A DNA stretch of 64,000 nt from Nageia nagi. Taxonomy: Eukaryota; Pinophyta. A program made the translations under genes and the position numbers. The stretch lies in NCBI GenBank assembly GCA_050084985.1, contig JBITNC010000001.1, positions 45,384,001-45,448,000 on the forward strand, written 5' to 3'. The notes below the pieces were generated by a model. It ran no database searches. It saw only the letters and a program-made list of their open reading frames with translations, and had not been told where the DNA came from. Shown here piece after piece: positions 37,389 to 49,000 of this stretch (the first letter of the stretch is position 1; each line of letters opens with the position of its first letter).

Positions 37389-37780
37389 ATGAATAATGTA
37401 TTTTGATGGTTCTTGATGTAGATATGGATGTGGAGCTAGAGTGGTCTTCAAATCTTTTAAAGGGACTACCAAAAGATTCTCCATTTGATTCACATGGATT
37501 TGTACCAACAATGCTGCTAAGTATGAAGCCATTTATTTAGGGTTATCTAAAGTAATTAGTATAGGTATCAGATGCCTAATTGTCCATGGTGATTCTAAAT
37601 TAGTCATCAAGCAGGTCAAAAATTAGATCAATAAAAAATATCATTATTTGAAGAAGTATAGGAATAGAGTGTGGCATTTATTGGAGTCATTTCTGGCTGT
37701 TAATTTTATATCTATTCCTAAAAGACACAACCAAATAGTTGATGCACTTGCTAGAAGAGTAGCACATTATAATCTTGCTC
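37389..37780 (+). pseudogene. Gypsy-5 first RNase H (between protease and RT)
   Basis: Translates as IMYFDGS...CRYGCGA...TNNAAKYEA...VHGDSKLVIKQV...PKRHNQIVDALA in one frame interrupted by three stops. All four acidic catalytic positions of an RNase H fold (Asp in FDG, Glu in YEA, Asp in GDS, Asp in VDA) remain. The TNNAA.YEA and GDSKLVI forms resemble the cellular/archaeal-like RNase H of plant elements and differ from the Gypsy RNase H found after RT at 39070. A spacer (37790-38270, MPNYFKELD and VIPKGFLSFERLF) links it to RT. Confidence 0.8.
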
Positions 37781-38279
37781 ATTATAAAAGAGGAGCTCTT
37801 GGAGTCAAGGTTCAATGTAGGCCTTCAGTACCTGATGCTATAAACTTTTGGCAAGTATTTGACTCCAATGAGCATATTGTGAACTTCCTTATAGATGAAG
37901 TAGTAGCTGACACTTTTGGTACTTAAGAAATGCCTAATTATTTTAAAGAATTAGATGTCATTCAACTCAAAAATAATGTTATACCAAAAGGATTTCTCTC
38001 TTTTGAAAGATTATTTGATTCAGATAATGTCTTAGAGGCTAAATCTTTGATCATCCTAAAGAAGAATTATGTTGAGCTAGAAGTAGAACCCAAAAAGTAT
38101 AAAAAAATTGGTTTAAAGTGTTTTGACATAGAAAAAGTTGTTATGTCTCAAATTTATCATAAGTTCTCCCAAATAATTGCCTAGACTTATGATGATCTTA
38201 AGATATATGAAAAAATGTCACCCAACACATAATTGAGCTTGAACAAGAGGTCAAACCATATAGGCAAAATAAAGACCAG

Positions 38280-38960
38280 TCAACCTAAAAATAGAGTAAG
38301 CTATTAAATAAGAAGTAATCAAGCTTCTTGATTCAAAAATTATTTATCCTATCAAGCATTCTTCTTGGGTTGCAAATTTAGTTCTTATTAGAAAGAAAAG
38401 TGGAGAAATCAACCTCTATGTTAATTTCAAAAATTTGAATAAACTATCTTTTAAAGATAATTATCCTCTCTCTCCTATGGAGCAGATCCTACATATAATA
38501 GCCAGAGCTTGCTATTTTTCAATGATTGATAGTTACTTAGGATTTACCTAGATTTGGATGAAAGATGAAGATCAATTCAAAACTACATTCATAACTAAAT
38601 GGGGGACATTTGCTTTTCAAAGAATGCCATTTGGTCTTTCTAATGTAGGAGCCATCTTTCAAAGAGCCATGGATCATGGATTTGGTAAACTAATAAATAA
38701 TAATATACTAATCTATCTAGATGATATCACAGTCTTCTCCAGAAGCAGAAGTGATCATCTAGAGCATCTAAGACTAGTCTTTGAAAGATGCATGAAATTT
38801 GGCATTTCAATAAATCCAAAAAAATTAATTTTTATGGTAAACCAAGAAAAGCTACTTGGCCATATTATCTCAAAAGAGGGACTAGCAATTGATCCAGATA
38901 GAGTAAAAGCTATAGAAGCATTGCCAATCCTCTCTAATAAGTAGGTCTTGTAGTAATTTC
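38280..38960 (+). pseudogene. Gypsy-5 reverse transcriptase
   Basis: Ty3/gypsy RT in two frames. At 38330-38480 are HSSWVANLV and RKKSGEI...NFKNLNK; the 38558-38944 frame contains TTFITKWGTFAFQRMPFGLSN, the intact YLDD box (near 38717) and LLGHIISKEGLAIDP. The amino-terminal part has several stops. It would copy element RNA into DNA in a virus-like particle if intact. Confidence 0.88.
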
Positions 38961-39069
38961 TTAGCCAAATCAATTTTGTTAGAAAATTTATCAATAATTT
39001 TTCAAAAATTGTATCTCTAATCACTGCAATGCTAAAGAAAGATGTTGTATTTTATTGATCATAGGAAGT

Positions 39070-39348
39070 AAAAGTTGCTTTCAAAGAAATAAAAAAGGCT
39101 ATAATAGAAGATATCATGCTTAAAAATCTTGATATGTCAAAAGATTTCATCATGTATGCACATGGAGCAGATATGAGCATTGATGTAATTCTAGCACAAA
39201 AGGATGACAACAATGAAGAACATTCGATTGCCTTTCATAGTCAAACACTACATCAACACCATCAAAAGTACTCATTTATTGAAAAGCAAGTGTTTTCCAT
39301 AATGAAGGGGCTTACAAAATTCAAGCATTATGTATCCTATAATAGAAT
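39070..39348 (+). pseudogene. Gypsy-5 second RNase H, cut by assembly gap
   Basis: DFIMYAHGADMSIDVILAQ, HSIAFHSQTLHQHHQKY and IEKQVFSIMKGLTKFKHY are the standard Gypsy RNase H domain that follows RT. It runs directly into the run of Ns, so the rest of the domain, the integrase and the 3' LTR cannot be seen. The sequence after the gap (39449 on) shows no Gypsy coding sequence. Confidence 0.85.
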
Positions 39349-39448
39349 NNNNNNNNNNNNNNNNNNNNNNNNNNNNNNNNNNNNNNNNNNNNNNNNNNNN
39401 NNNNNNNNNNNNNNNNNNNNNNNNNNNNNNNNNNNNNNNNNNNNNNNN
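39349..39448. other. Assembly gap of 100 N
   Basis: Exactly 100 Ns, the conventional placeholder for a gap of unknown length. The Gypsy-5 pol stops at its left edge and does not resume on the right, so the real missing sequence is probably much longer than 100 bases. Confidence 0.95.
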
Positions 39449-40540
39449 ATATTTCAATTCTTTTTCATCCACATATCACCTATTGCAAATATTTTATTAT
39501 GAATGTATTGACATTATATAATTATTAACTTTTAAACTAAAAAATATATAATATATTTATTTTATTTAAAGGCATGACATTTCAGCCTAAAATCAATTTC
39601 CCAAAATGCAATGCCTAAATGTTAAATATGAGTGGTAGGAGGAATTCGATGATTAACTTCCTCTAATTCTTTAATTGAGGGTGCCATGAATATACATGAA
39701 AAATATGAATTGTTTATCCTTCATGGAGGCTCATTGTGAGGCTATGTTATTATGTGATGAATAATGGGCCTTCAGAAATATCCACATCACTGAGTAAGCT
39801 AACAAACTATTTTTATATGAAGAATACTATTTAAATAAAAATAGTATTGATTGAATATTTGTTTGATATCTATAGAATATTTATTGTAAGAGCATTTAAC
39901 TCTAGGAGAAATACAAATACATAGAAATAGAGATATAATATGTAAATGAAAGATAATAACTATAGTTATAATACATTTTTTAAAATTATATGAATGAAGT
40001 GAAGTATTTAACAATAATTTTTTGTTGTATATTATATGCATATGTATATTTATTTGGAATAATAGTTTTATTTTTTAAATTATTCATTCCATTTGAAATT
40101 TACTTATATTACATTTAATACCTTAGTAATAATAGAAGCATATGTGCTTACTCCTTCAAAATGAATATTTTAAAAATCATTGTAATTATTTAGAATCTAT
40201 TGTAATGATCCTTTCACATATAAAATTAAAATTCATACTCTATTTTAAATTATCTAAATACTAAAATCTAGATGAAAATATATTTTAAAACTAGTTTATA
40301 TATCTTAAAAATATATCTACAAAACATCAAAAAATATAAATAAAAATGAATGATGAAATTACTATCTATATAATTTAAAATTCAATGCATATTTTATTAT
40401 ACAAAATTGATTAAAATTCGATATTTATTCAACTCTTTATCATTAGAAATCATTGTCTTTCATAATTTTATCTATACATTTCATAAATAAATGTTATACC
40501 ACATTAAATAAAATTAACACTGTTACATAAATATTTTTAA
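39449..40540. other. AT-rich intergenic sequence upstream of ELIP
   Basis: Very AT-rich, with short runs of ATATAA and TTTAAAA; no coding or retroelement signature seen. The last 110 bp before the ELIP start (from about 40541) change sharply to mixed composition, consistent with the gene's promoter and 5' UTR. No convincing TATA box was found; CACAAATAGAG at 40607 is a weak candidate. Confidence 0.6.
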
Positions 40541-40650
40541 AGCAGAAGTAGCCGGATTGGAACGAAAAGTGCAAGTGCCGTAACACATTCCCTCATTCCA
40601 CAATCCACACAAATAGAGTCTTTTTGGCTGCTGAAGAAAGGGAGTAATCA

Positions 40651-41328
40651 ATGGCGACCGTGATGAACATGAATGCTGCAGGCCTCAAACTTGGATCGCT
40701 GCAGAGATCTCATCTCAATAGCACTGCAAGACTTCCACAGCGCGTGAGATGCCAGGTGCACGATCGCTACACTCTTCTATGTCATTAAAATGTTTGCATA
40801 TATAATCAGGGGTTTTCTTACTGACCCGCGTCTAACTAACTTGGCAGGCGGGTTCCAACGAGCCAAAGGATTCCGCTAACGCTTCTCCGGCCAAGCAGGT
40901 AATCTCAATTTCATTGCCCATCGGTTGGTTCCTCAGAGACTTTGTTTTTTCTGCATGTTTACATGTGAAATGCGGGTGTGCAGGTGAGCACCAAGTTGGT
41001 TGACGTGTTTGCGTTTTCTGGGTCTGCGCCGGAGACAATAAACGGGAGGCTGGCGATGCTGGGGTTCGTCTCGGCGATTGGCGTGGAGTTGGCGAGCGGC
41101 AGAGATTTGGTATCGCAGATCAACGGCGGAGGGGCGGCGTGGTTTGGTTTGAGCGCGTTGGTGATAACGGTGGCGTCGCTGGTGCCAATGTTGAATGGGA
41201 TTTCAGTGGAGAGCAGATCTCAGGCGGTCATGTCTTCCAAGGCGGAGATGTTGAATGGCCGTTTCGCCATGCTCGGCCTTCTTGCCTTGGCCGTCACTGA
41301 ATACGTTTCAGGCGGCCCTCTTGTTTGA
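40651..41328 (+). CDS. ELIP: Early light-induced protein (ELIP), chloroplast thylakoid
   Basis: Three exons: 40651-40755, 40848-40898 and 40984-41328, with 92- and 85-bp GT-AG introns in phase 0, giving 166 residues. Residues 1 to about 40 are Ser/Arg-rich and low in acid, a likely chloroplast transit peptide. The mature part has three predicted membrane helices. The first (SAPETINGRLAMLGF) and third (AEMLNGRFAMLGL) carry the Glu-x-x-Asn-Gly-Arg chlorophyll-binding motif of the light-harvesting superfamily; the middle one is AWFGLSALVITVASLVP. It ends EYVSGGPLV, as ELIPs do. ELIPs bind pigments and protect thylakoids under high light. Length, motifs and exon number fit the family. Splice sites are inferred by eye. 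It is the only intact gene in the window. Confidence 0.93.
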
Positions 41329-43276
41329 TTTCCACAACTATCTGTCGTCAGCGTTGGATGCATACTCAATGGAATCCCGTCCACCCATTCTCTGTTGCTC
41401 TATAGTCGGATATATACAGGATAACACAGACGATCCATGGTATAAGTCATATTTTTATAAGATGGTATAACAATGACACTCATGCACCGCCATATCTCTA
41501 TGTTTGGTTTGTATGAGGTTTATATAGAAGCAACATCATAATATGTGTGAAATAGCTGTGCAAGTGTGAGCTATAAAACAGTCCATGCCAGTGACTGCCA
41601 CAACATAAAAGCTGAATAACTTTTGCCATTATTTGGTGGTGGAAAATGAGCCAAATAAACGGTGAAATTTACGCCAAGTCGAGATGCTGCTCCTCTTGCG
41701 AGTTGACACATGACGGGTGAAAAGGCAAAAGACGTGGTTGCTCAAATGCCGTGGAAGTTCACACGGTTGGAGTACGACCATCCCAGAATAAAATACCACA
41801 CAATAGTTTCAAGAGTCTATCTGATAAGGATTGGGTTGCTACCGAAGCCAAAGAAGTGACGATAAGCATGTGTATAGTGTACGGAGGAAGGTGGTCCAGC
41901 AACATCGGTGGATTACGGACGGCTATGTGAGCTGTTGAGGGGAACGGACCGACCTGAGAGTGTACGAGGTGAGATTACATTAGACAGTAGTATCCACGAT
42001 ATTTGTTAGAAAGCTATGAGGAAATATCTGGGAGCAACTTTCTCATATGGATGTCGAAGGAAATATCTGGAAGTAGTATCCACGATGTTGAAGCATTTAT
42101 ACGATCAATGAAGCGAAGTATGACCTTTTTATTGAGGTGAGAGAAGAGCATATAAATAAAATATAGTTGAAAAAAATGAGTAGAAAATGGCTGGAGTTAG
42201 TAACTTGTTAACATAATATAAAGAAGTTATTTTACATGTAGAAGTGGATTACATGTAAAAGTGGATTATGTGGTAAAAGTTACATCTTTAAAAGTTACAT
42301 GAGCATTTATCAAAAGTTCTTACAACATGCATGCTATGTAAGGTTGTATAGTTAAAAACTATTAAATATCATTAAAAGTCAAATCACTATGAATTAGTTG
42401 GTTAAAGTTAATGATTTCCATCTCTCATCATTGATGAGCATAATAGACTTATGTCTCCAACTAGATATTAATATTAAATCTTTCATTTCTATATTTTCAA
42501 TCAAATTGGTAATATGTATTTCAAAAGCACCACCTCAATCTACTATTGGATTCAAAGTATTAGCAAACATGATCTACATGATCTCAATTTGAGCATGAAA
42601 GATAGCCAAGGAAAGTTGAGGGACAATCTCATTGGTGGCCCAAGGATCTCCATAATATTATGATATTAATTTGAGTAGGAGATATAAACAAGGGAAGCTA
42701 TAGGATCTCATTGGGGTTGGACCAGGGATCCATAGTATTTTGAGGGGAGGGTAATGGGGTGGTGACTGTGGGTATTGTGACATCATAGATCAATGTCTCT
42801 ACTAAGACTTGCAATAATCACATAGAGTCCTCTCAAGTGATACCTAACTCATTGTATAGTTTACCTTTCCCTAGGGATTAATGAGGGTATCTATAATGAA
42901 CCTCCCTAAATTAATAATCAATAATTTGTAATATATCATATATAAAGATAACATCCATATCAATGCTAAAGAATATGAGTAAATCCATAATTTGATAAGT
43001 ACATAGAGTTTTACCACTTCAAGGGGTTAACTTCTAAATATGAATATATGTGAATATAACTCCTAATGATGATAAAATGATAATAATTTATCCTATTTAT
43101 ATCCATTTGAGGAAAGGGAATTGCCCACATATCTAAGTGGTCAATATTTAATTATTAAATAACATAGAAAATAATGATTTAACTAAGCATTAGGATATTC
43201 ATGCTCAAATGGACCCATGCCACACCTTGATAATAATATCACAGACTCCAAAGATGACATCCTAACATGGTGTAAC
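41329..43276. other. ELIP 3' flank and intergenic sequence
   Basis: About 800 bp after the ELIP stop keep moderate GC content and should contain its 3' UTR; a possible poly(A) signal AATAAA lies near 41655. No open frame is convincing: 41255-41470 only overlaps ELIP in another frame. A rearranged junction with duplicated short segments lies at 41986-42086. From about 42100 the sequence becomes AT-rich. 42500-43276 may be the LTR of Gypsy-6, since a TGTTACACCATG start on the minus strand sits at 43277 next to a purine tract. Confidence 0.5.
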
Positions 43277-43277
43277 A

Positions 43278-43900
43278 TGCCCTCTCTTTTGAGATGAGCA
43301 TTATTCTGAATGTGATACGAGTCTAGATGCTTATATATAAAGTTTTATCCTTCCCACAAAGTATCTCCTTTTGGAATATCCTTCCATTTGATGAGGAATT
43401 ACTCAAGGACATTATTATGGAGTTATTTAGTACATGTCTCTAATATTTTTTTAGGTTCCAAAATAACTTTTCCTTCAACATCCATATGAGAAAGTTGTTT
43501 TTATCCTAGCATGAGAGTACTAATGAACTTCTTTAAGCATGGTGCATGTAATACTAGATAAATTTCTATTGTTTATGGTAAACCTATTTGATATGCCATA
43601 GTTCTAATCCTTTTCAAAACCTAGAAAGGTCCATAATATTTTAGGGAAATCTTATTATCATTCTTTTGTTGGTCTAATGGAAATTGCTTATATGGTTGAA
43701 GTCAGATGAAGCCATAATATCTAATATCAAAATAACATTCACTTCAATGTTGATTTAGTTATTTTTTCATCCTATTTTATGCCATTGTGATAATATATTT
43801 AAGGATGGAAAGTGTCTATTATTGGTGATGAAACAAGTATTCAATAGTTGTTAACTTGGGTTGCTCCTTTAGTTGAGAGGTGACTTACAATGGTGAATAT
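43278..43900 (-). pseudogene. Gypsy-6 chromovirus pol carboxy-terminus
   Basis: On the minus strand, decayed KYYGPF...KRI and AYQIGLP near 43640-43560, then VEGKVILEPKKILET and FLIKWKDIPKGDTLWE near 43480-43345. These are the integrase end and chromodomain-like tail of a Ty3/gypsy chromovirus, with several stops. A purine-rich tract (AAAAGAGAGGGCA, 43290-43278) and TGTTACACC at 43277 look like the polypurine tract and start of its 3' LTR. The LTR's other end was not found. Confidence 0.72.
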
Positions 43901-43917
43901 CTATATAAAGATTCAAA

Positions 43918-44133
43918 ATGTTTCATTCCATATACATGTATCTCTCTTATATAAAGTTTTTAAAGGTATTATAATATTACTATAATTACAGATAAATGCA
44001 TTTAACATTACAAATAAATCCATAGCATTGATAGTTATGATGTTAAATGCATTTATTCTTGATTATGGTAATATTATAAAACCTTTAATAACTTTACTTA
44101 AGAAATATGCATTCATATGTAATGAGAAAGATA
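43918..44133. repeat. Inverted repeat (foldback) with about 90-bp arms
   Basis: The left arm (43918-44008) and the reverse complement of the right arm (44040-44133) align over about 90 bases at roughly 80 percent identity by eye, separated by a 31-bp loop. The innermost 15 bases (AAATGCATTTAACAT) match perfectly. The transcript or single strand could form a long hairpin. It may be a MITE or foldback element; no clear target duplication was seen. Confidence 0.75.
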
Positions 44134-44249
44134 TAAAATCTATTAAAGGATTATGTATTAGCAATATTAGATTTCAAAAAAACTTTTGTATTTAAATGTG
44201 ATAGTTTAGGTTGAGGGATTGGAGTCTTTTTAATGTAGGAAGTTCACTA

Positions 44250-44721
44250 CATTTATTATTAAATCTATTAACTAAAAGGAAAAACTTTACTCAAGACCAC
44301 CTATGAAAGATAATTATTAATCATTTTACATGCAATAAATAAGTGGCATCACTACCTCATGGGAAGATATTTCAAGGTAAAACTAAACCACATACTTTTT
44401 GAAATGCTAATTATCTTCGAAAGAGAAACAAAAATGGCTTACCAAAATGTCACAATTCAATTTTGAGATCATCTATAAGAAGGAAAAATAAAATGTTGTT
44501 GTGAATGAACTCTTTAGAAAAGTAGAGGATGCAAATTAATGGTATTGTTAGGAGCCATCTCTATGGTATAAAATATTGATTGAAGGAAGAAAGGAAATAA
44601 TAAAACACTAATCCTACCTCAAGTGAAATCATCTATACTTTACAACATGATTCAATATATACTACATACTTTGCATAAAAATAAAATATCCTATGTTACA
44701 AAGAATGAATTTACATCAATG
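44250..44721 (+). pseudogene. Gypsy-7 host chromovirus, piece 1 (RNase H)
   Basis: Decayed chromovirus RNase H: TYERxLLIILHAINKWHHYLMG near 44305-44370, then KWLTKMSQFNFEIIYKK and a broken VADALSRK box to about 44535. The linker between RNase H and integrase follows and is interrupted at 44722 by the LTR of Copia-4. The linker and integrase zinc-finger region resume at 54760 in the same orientation. Confidence 0.8.
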
Positions 44722-46043
44722 TGAAGAATTAGAGGCTTTAATCTTTCATGTGATTTTAGACAAATCAAATTTGCCCAAAAAGTGAATTTAACCTTACAAT
44801 TAGATAGAGGATGCAAATACATTTCCAATAGTTAGTCACACACATAAAATGACTTACAGATCTCCCAAAATATGAATTTGAAGTTCCAAGGATGAAAAAC
44901 AACTTTCTTGGTCCAAAAATAGTGTAAAATTTAATATTACCAGAGTTTGAGAGTTTCTAGTTAGCCACAAATTTCTTGAATTATGGGGAATTTCAAATAT
45001 TAAATATTCCCACACTTTTTTGGATTCTACCTGGCTTGAACTCCATCAAATTGCAGAAAAGTTCAAAATTCTGGGAAAGTTGGAAATTTCAAGAAAATTT
45101 ACTGGTTTATATGGTCAATTTTAAAGGGTTGTAACTTGGTAAAATCTCAATGAAACCTAGCACTATGACCATAAAATTAATCAGCATGAAATTCTCTATC
45201 CAATGGTCAAGGTATGGAAAAATGTGGAGAAGGAAGGGTAAAAAATGAGCTTGAAGTAAAAGACTCCTTAGAACTCACTGAGTAAGACTGCAAAAATGTA
45301 GGTTTTGTATTTTATGATTTCTAAGCGTGTTTCACTAACAAAGTATAGAAAAATACATATGGTTGGAAAGGAATTAAGACCATATGTCTAACCAAAAAAG
45401 GAATCACACAAAATGGAGATCTAGAATGAAAGTTATATCCTTTGAATGCAAACTGAACCAAAACAAGGTGGTTTGATACAATCATGAAAATATCAAAAAA
45501 ATATTACTCAAAATAGAAATATAACAAATACCCACTTAGATAAAATGATCCCAATAAAACAATATCACCTTGGAATAGAGTTTGTAAGTATTTTCTCATG
45601 TTTATAAGGTTGGAAATAGAAAACACACCACTGAAACACAAGAGAGTTGTAGAGAAATTATGAATGCTTTTTATTAGAGCCAAAATGGTAGTATAACATT
45701 ACAAAGAAGCATTAAGATAAAATGAAAAATTAAGTTCCAATTTATATAAAGAAAAATGGAGTGTTTTAGACTCCACGAGGTCAAATAGATTACAAATCTA
45801 CTCAAAGAATTAGGAAAAATATAAATAGAGAGCCCAATGATAGATAAATAAGTATGGGAATCCATTATCGAGTACAAAATCAAATCTACATCAGGATAAG
45901 ATCAGATGTTTGAACATTAAGTGCTAAACCATATTCCCACAATAGTAATAAATCTAGTAGGTGAATAGTAGGTTTGAAAGTAGCCGTTAGAAGAAAAATA
46001 AATTTTCAAATGGAATTTAAACATGGAAAATTAAATTCCTTCA
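44722..46043 (-). repeat. 3' LTR of Copia-4
   Basis: 1322 bp, starting TGAAGGAATTT at 46043 and ending ...CTAATTCTTCA at 44722 on the minus strand. TAAGGGGGAGAA directly upstream (46056-46045) is the polypurine tract. It matches 50012-50706 followed by 54137-54759 along its full length, with substantial divergence, so the element is old. Confidence 0.87.
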
Positions 46044-46059
46044 TTCTCCCCCTTAATGT

Positions 46060-49000
46060 GAATGGATTGAATTCCAAGCTAATTTTGAAGACTAAGAAAT
46101 CGATCCTTTGGTAGGGCCTTGGTGAAAATGTTCGCAAGTTGATATTTAGACTTACAAAATCTAAATTCAATGAATCCATCAATCACCAAGTCTTGCATAA
46201 AGTGATACTAGATGTCAATATGCTTGCTCCTATTATGAAACACTATATTATTTTTCATGGAAATAGTGCTAGTGTTATCACAGTGAATGGGAATGGGTAG
46301 GGGAGGGGCCAAACCCAAGTATTCAAACAACCAAGCCATCTAAATGTCTTGAGTGCAAGTAAAGGAGAAAATAATGTATTCTACTTTAGTAGTGGAAAGA
46401 GCAACCATCTATTGCTTCTTGCTACTCTAGGATACAAGAGATTCAGAAAAGAAGAAAACATATGTGAAGGTGCTTTTCTTATCGTTAAGACTACCAACCC
46501 AATCAACATCTGTGTATGCTTCAAGGATATCAAAATAAGAGGATTTATATGATAAAGCAAAGAATTTATTACCATTGACATATCGAAGAAAGGACATAGT
46601 TACTTTCCAATGAGATTCATGTGGAGAGCGAATGAAATGGGCTATAAGGTTAACTGCATACATGATGTCCAATCAGGAAACTATGAGACACATTAGAATA
46701 AGAATGAGTGATCGGTACAACGTGGCATCCATAAGAGGAGTAGAATCATCCTTCATAATTTTGGTGCAAAAAACTACTAGAGTATTAATAGGTTTGCAAT
46801 CCTTCATGGAAAAACTGGAAGCATGTCATCAACATACTTGGACTAAGTGATGAATATGTTGGAGAATGATTGTTGCACTTGCATACCAAGAAAGTATTAT
46901 ATATCACCCAAATCACTCATCTTAAACTCAACCATAATATTTTTGAATGTATGTAACATGGAAGAGGAAGTGATCATGATGATAATATCATCAACATACA
47001 AAACAATGATGATGAAATCATGGTAGAATACGTTAGTGTATATGGTAGCTTTTGCGGAGTACCTCTAATAACCATTCAAATGTAAGTAGGTGTAAATTTG
47101 TGAATACTAGGCACATGGTGCCTTCTTGAGCCCATAAAGTGCTTTCTTTAGGTGGCATACTTTATCTTCATGGCCAAAAATAGTGAATCCTTAGGGTTGA
47201 TTCACATACACTTTTTCCTATAAATCTCCATTGAGGAAGAAAAACTTAACATCAGTTTGGTACAAACTAAGACCAAGATGTAATTCTAGAGTAAGAAGAG
47301 ACCAAACTATTTCAAGTATGACAATTGGTTCAAATGTATCTTCATAATCAAACCCTTCCTTCTGAATATAGCCCTTAACCACCAATTGAGCCTTATGTTT
47401 AACAATGCTACCATTAGATTTATGCTTAATTTTATAGATCCACTTGACTCCAATGATATTTTGGTTTTTTGAAGGAGGTACAAGCTCTTAAGAATCATTC
47501 TTCTAGATTTGCTGAATCTCTTATTCCATGGCCCTTTTTCAATCTTCATTTGTAGTAGTGTCATTGAAGTTGGAAGGTTCAAGAAGAGAAGAGGACATCA
47601 AGGCATAATTGATGATTTGATCACCCCCTCTTGTTTGGTGTTTAGTCACTCTTCTATTGAAATATTTATCCAATGTTTGAGATTCTAGATAATCTATGGA
47701 AATCCTTCTCTTGGAAGGTGTTGTAGCCATGAGGAGGTTGAGTTGGTGAGGCTAGAGGGGTTTGTTAGGTTGCAATGGCTCAACTGGATCATCCAAAATG
47801 GTATCTTCAATCGCTAGAGTGATGTTGGAGGCATCAAAATCATTCTTGTATGCTTCCCCTTCATGAAAGATCACATCTTGGCTAATATGTAGCTTCCAAG
47901 AAATTGGATTTTAGCATAGGTAAGCTTGAGACTCATAAAAGTATCCAAAAAATATACATTTAATGGATTTTTTATCTAATTTCTTCCTATAATCCTTGGG
48001 CACATATATGTTCCAAGTAGAGCTAAAGATCTAGAGGTGCAAGAGATTAGGTTTCTTACCAAACCAAGCCTCATAGGGGGTTGAATGTTGCATAACCTTT
48101 ATGGGTAAATAATTCAAAATATAGATATATGTATGAATAAATTCCCCACATAATTTATTTTCCATGCCCATCTCCTTGAGCATGCTCTGAGCTATCTCAA
48201 TGACTATCCAATTCTTCCTCTCTGGCACTCTATTCTGCTAAGGAGTTTAGGAAGTTTTATATTGTAACTTGATCCCATATTCATTAAAGAAGTCTTTGAA
48301 CTCACTTGAAGTTAACTCACCACCATGAATTATCGAGAACTTTTTAAGGTGGTGACCAAACTACTTCTTATGAAGTGCTTTCAACTTGATAAAAAGTGTC
48401 AAAGGCATATGACTTAGCTTGTAATAAATACAATCAACTCATCTAATAATAATCATTAGTAATGATTAGCATATACTACATTTGAACAAGGTGGGAGTTT
48501 TCATAGGTCTACAAATATTAGCATGCACCAAATCCAAAGGTGCCTTTGCACGATGTGTGTGTGGGAGGGAAACTTTTCTCTGTTGTTTTCTAAAAATGCA
48601 GCTCCCACATAAAGTGTCAAATCAAAGTGAGAAGGTAGGCATACCTCTCACAAGCTTGGTAAATCCATATATTGAGTTGAAATTGATATGGCCACATCTT
48701 TTGTGACACAACCAAAAAGGATTAGTGGTTAATTTCAAGTACTTAACTACCGCTAGCTGCATATTCAACATATACATGCGATTCTCAGGCATGAAAATTT
48801 TGGCAATGACCTTCTTATTATTCTCATTGGTTATGATGCAAATATTATTTTGGAAGACTAATATATATTATTTAGAACACTTCTAACCAATGCTAAGGAG
48901 ACTATGATTTATCCTAGGAATATACAAAGTGTCATGCATATGCATGATCTTGGTGGACTTTGTTTTGAAAGTAATGGAACCTTTTTTGATAATATCAACT

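Noticed and set aside
40832-41038. Minus-strand frame over ELIP
   Set aside because: Antisense shadow spanning ELIP intron and exon sequence; the sense gene explains the composition.
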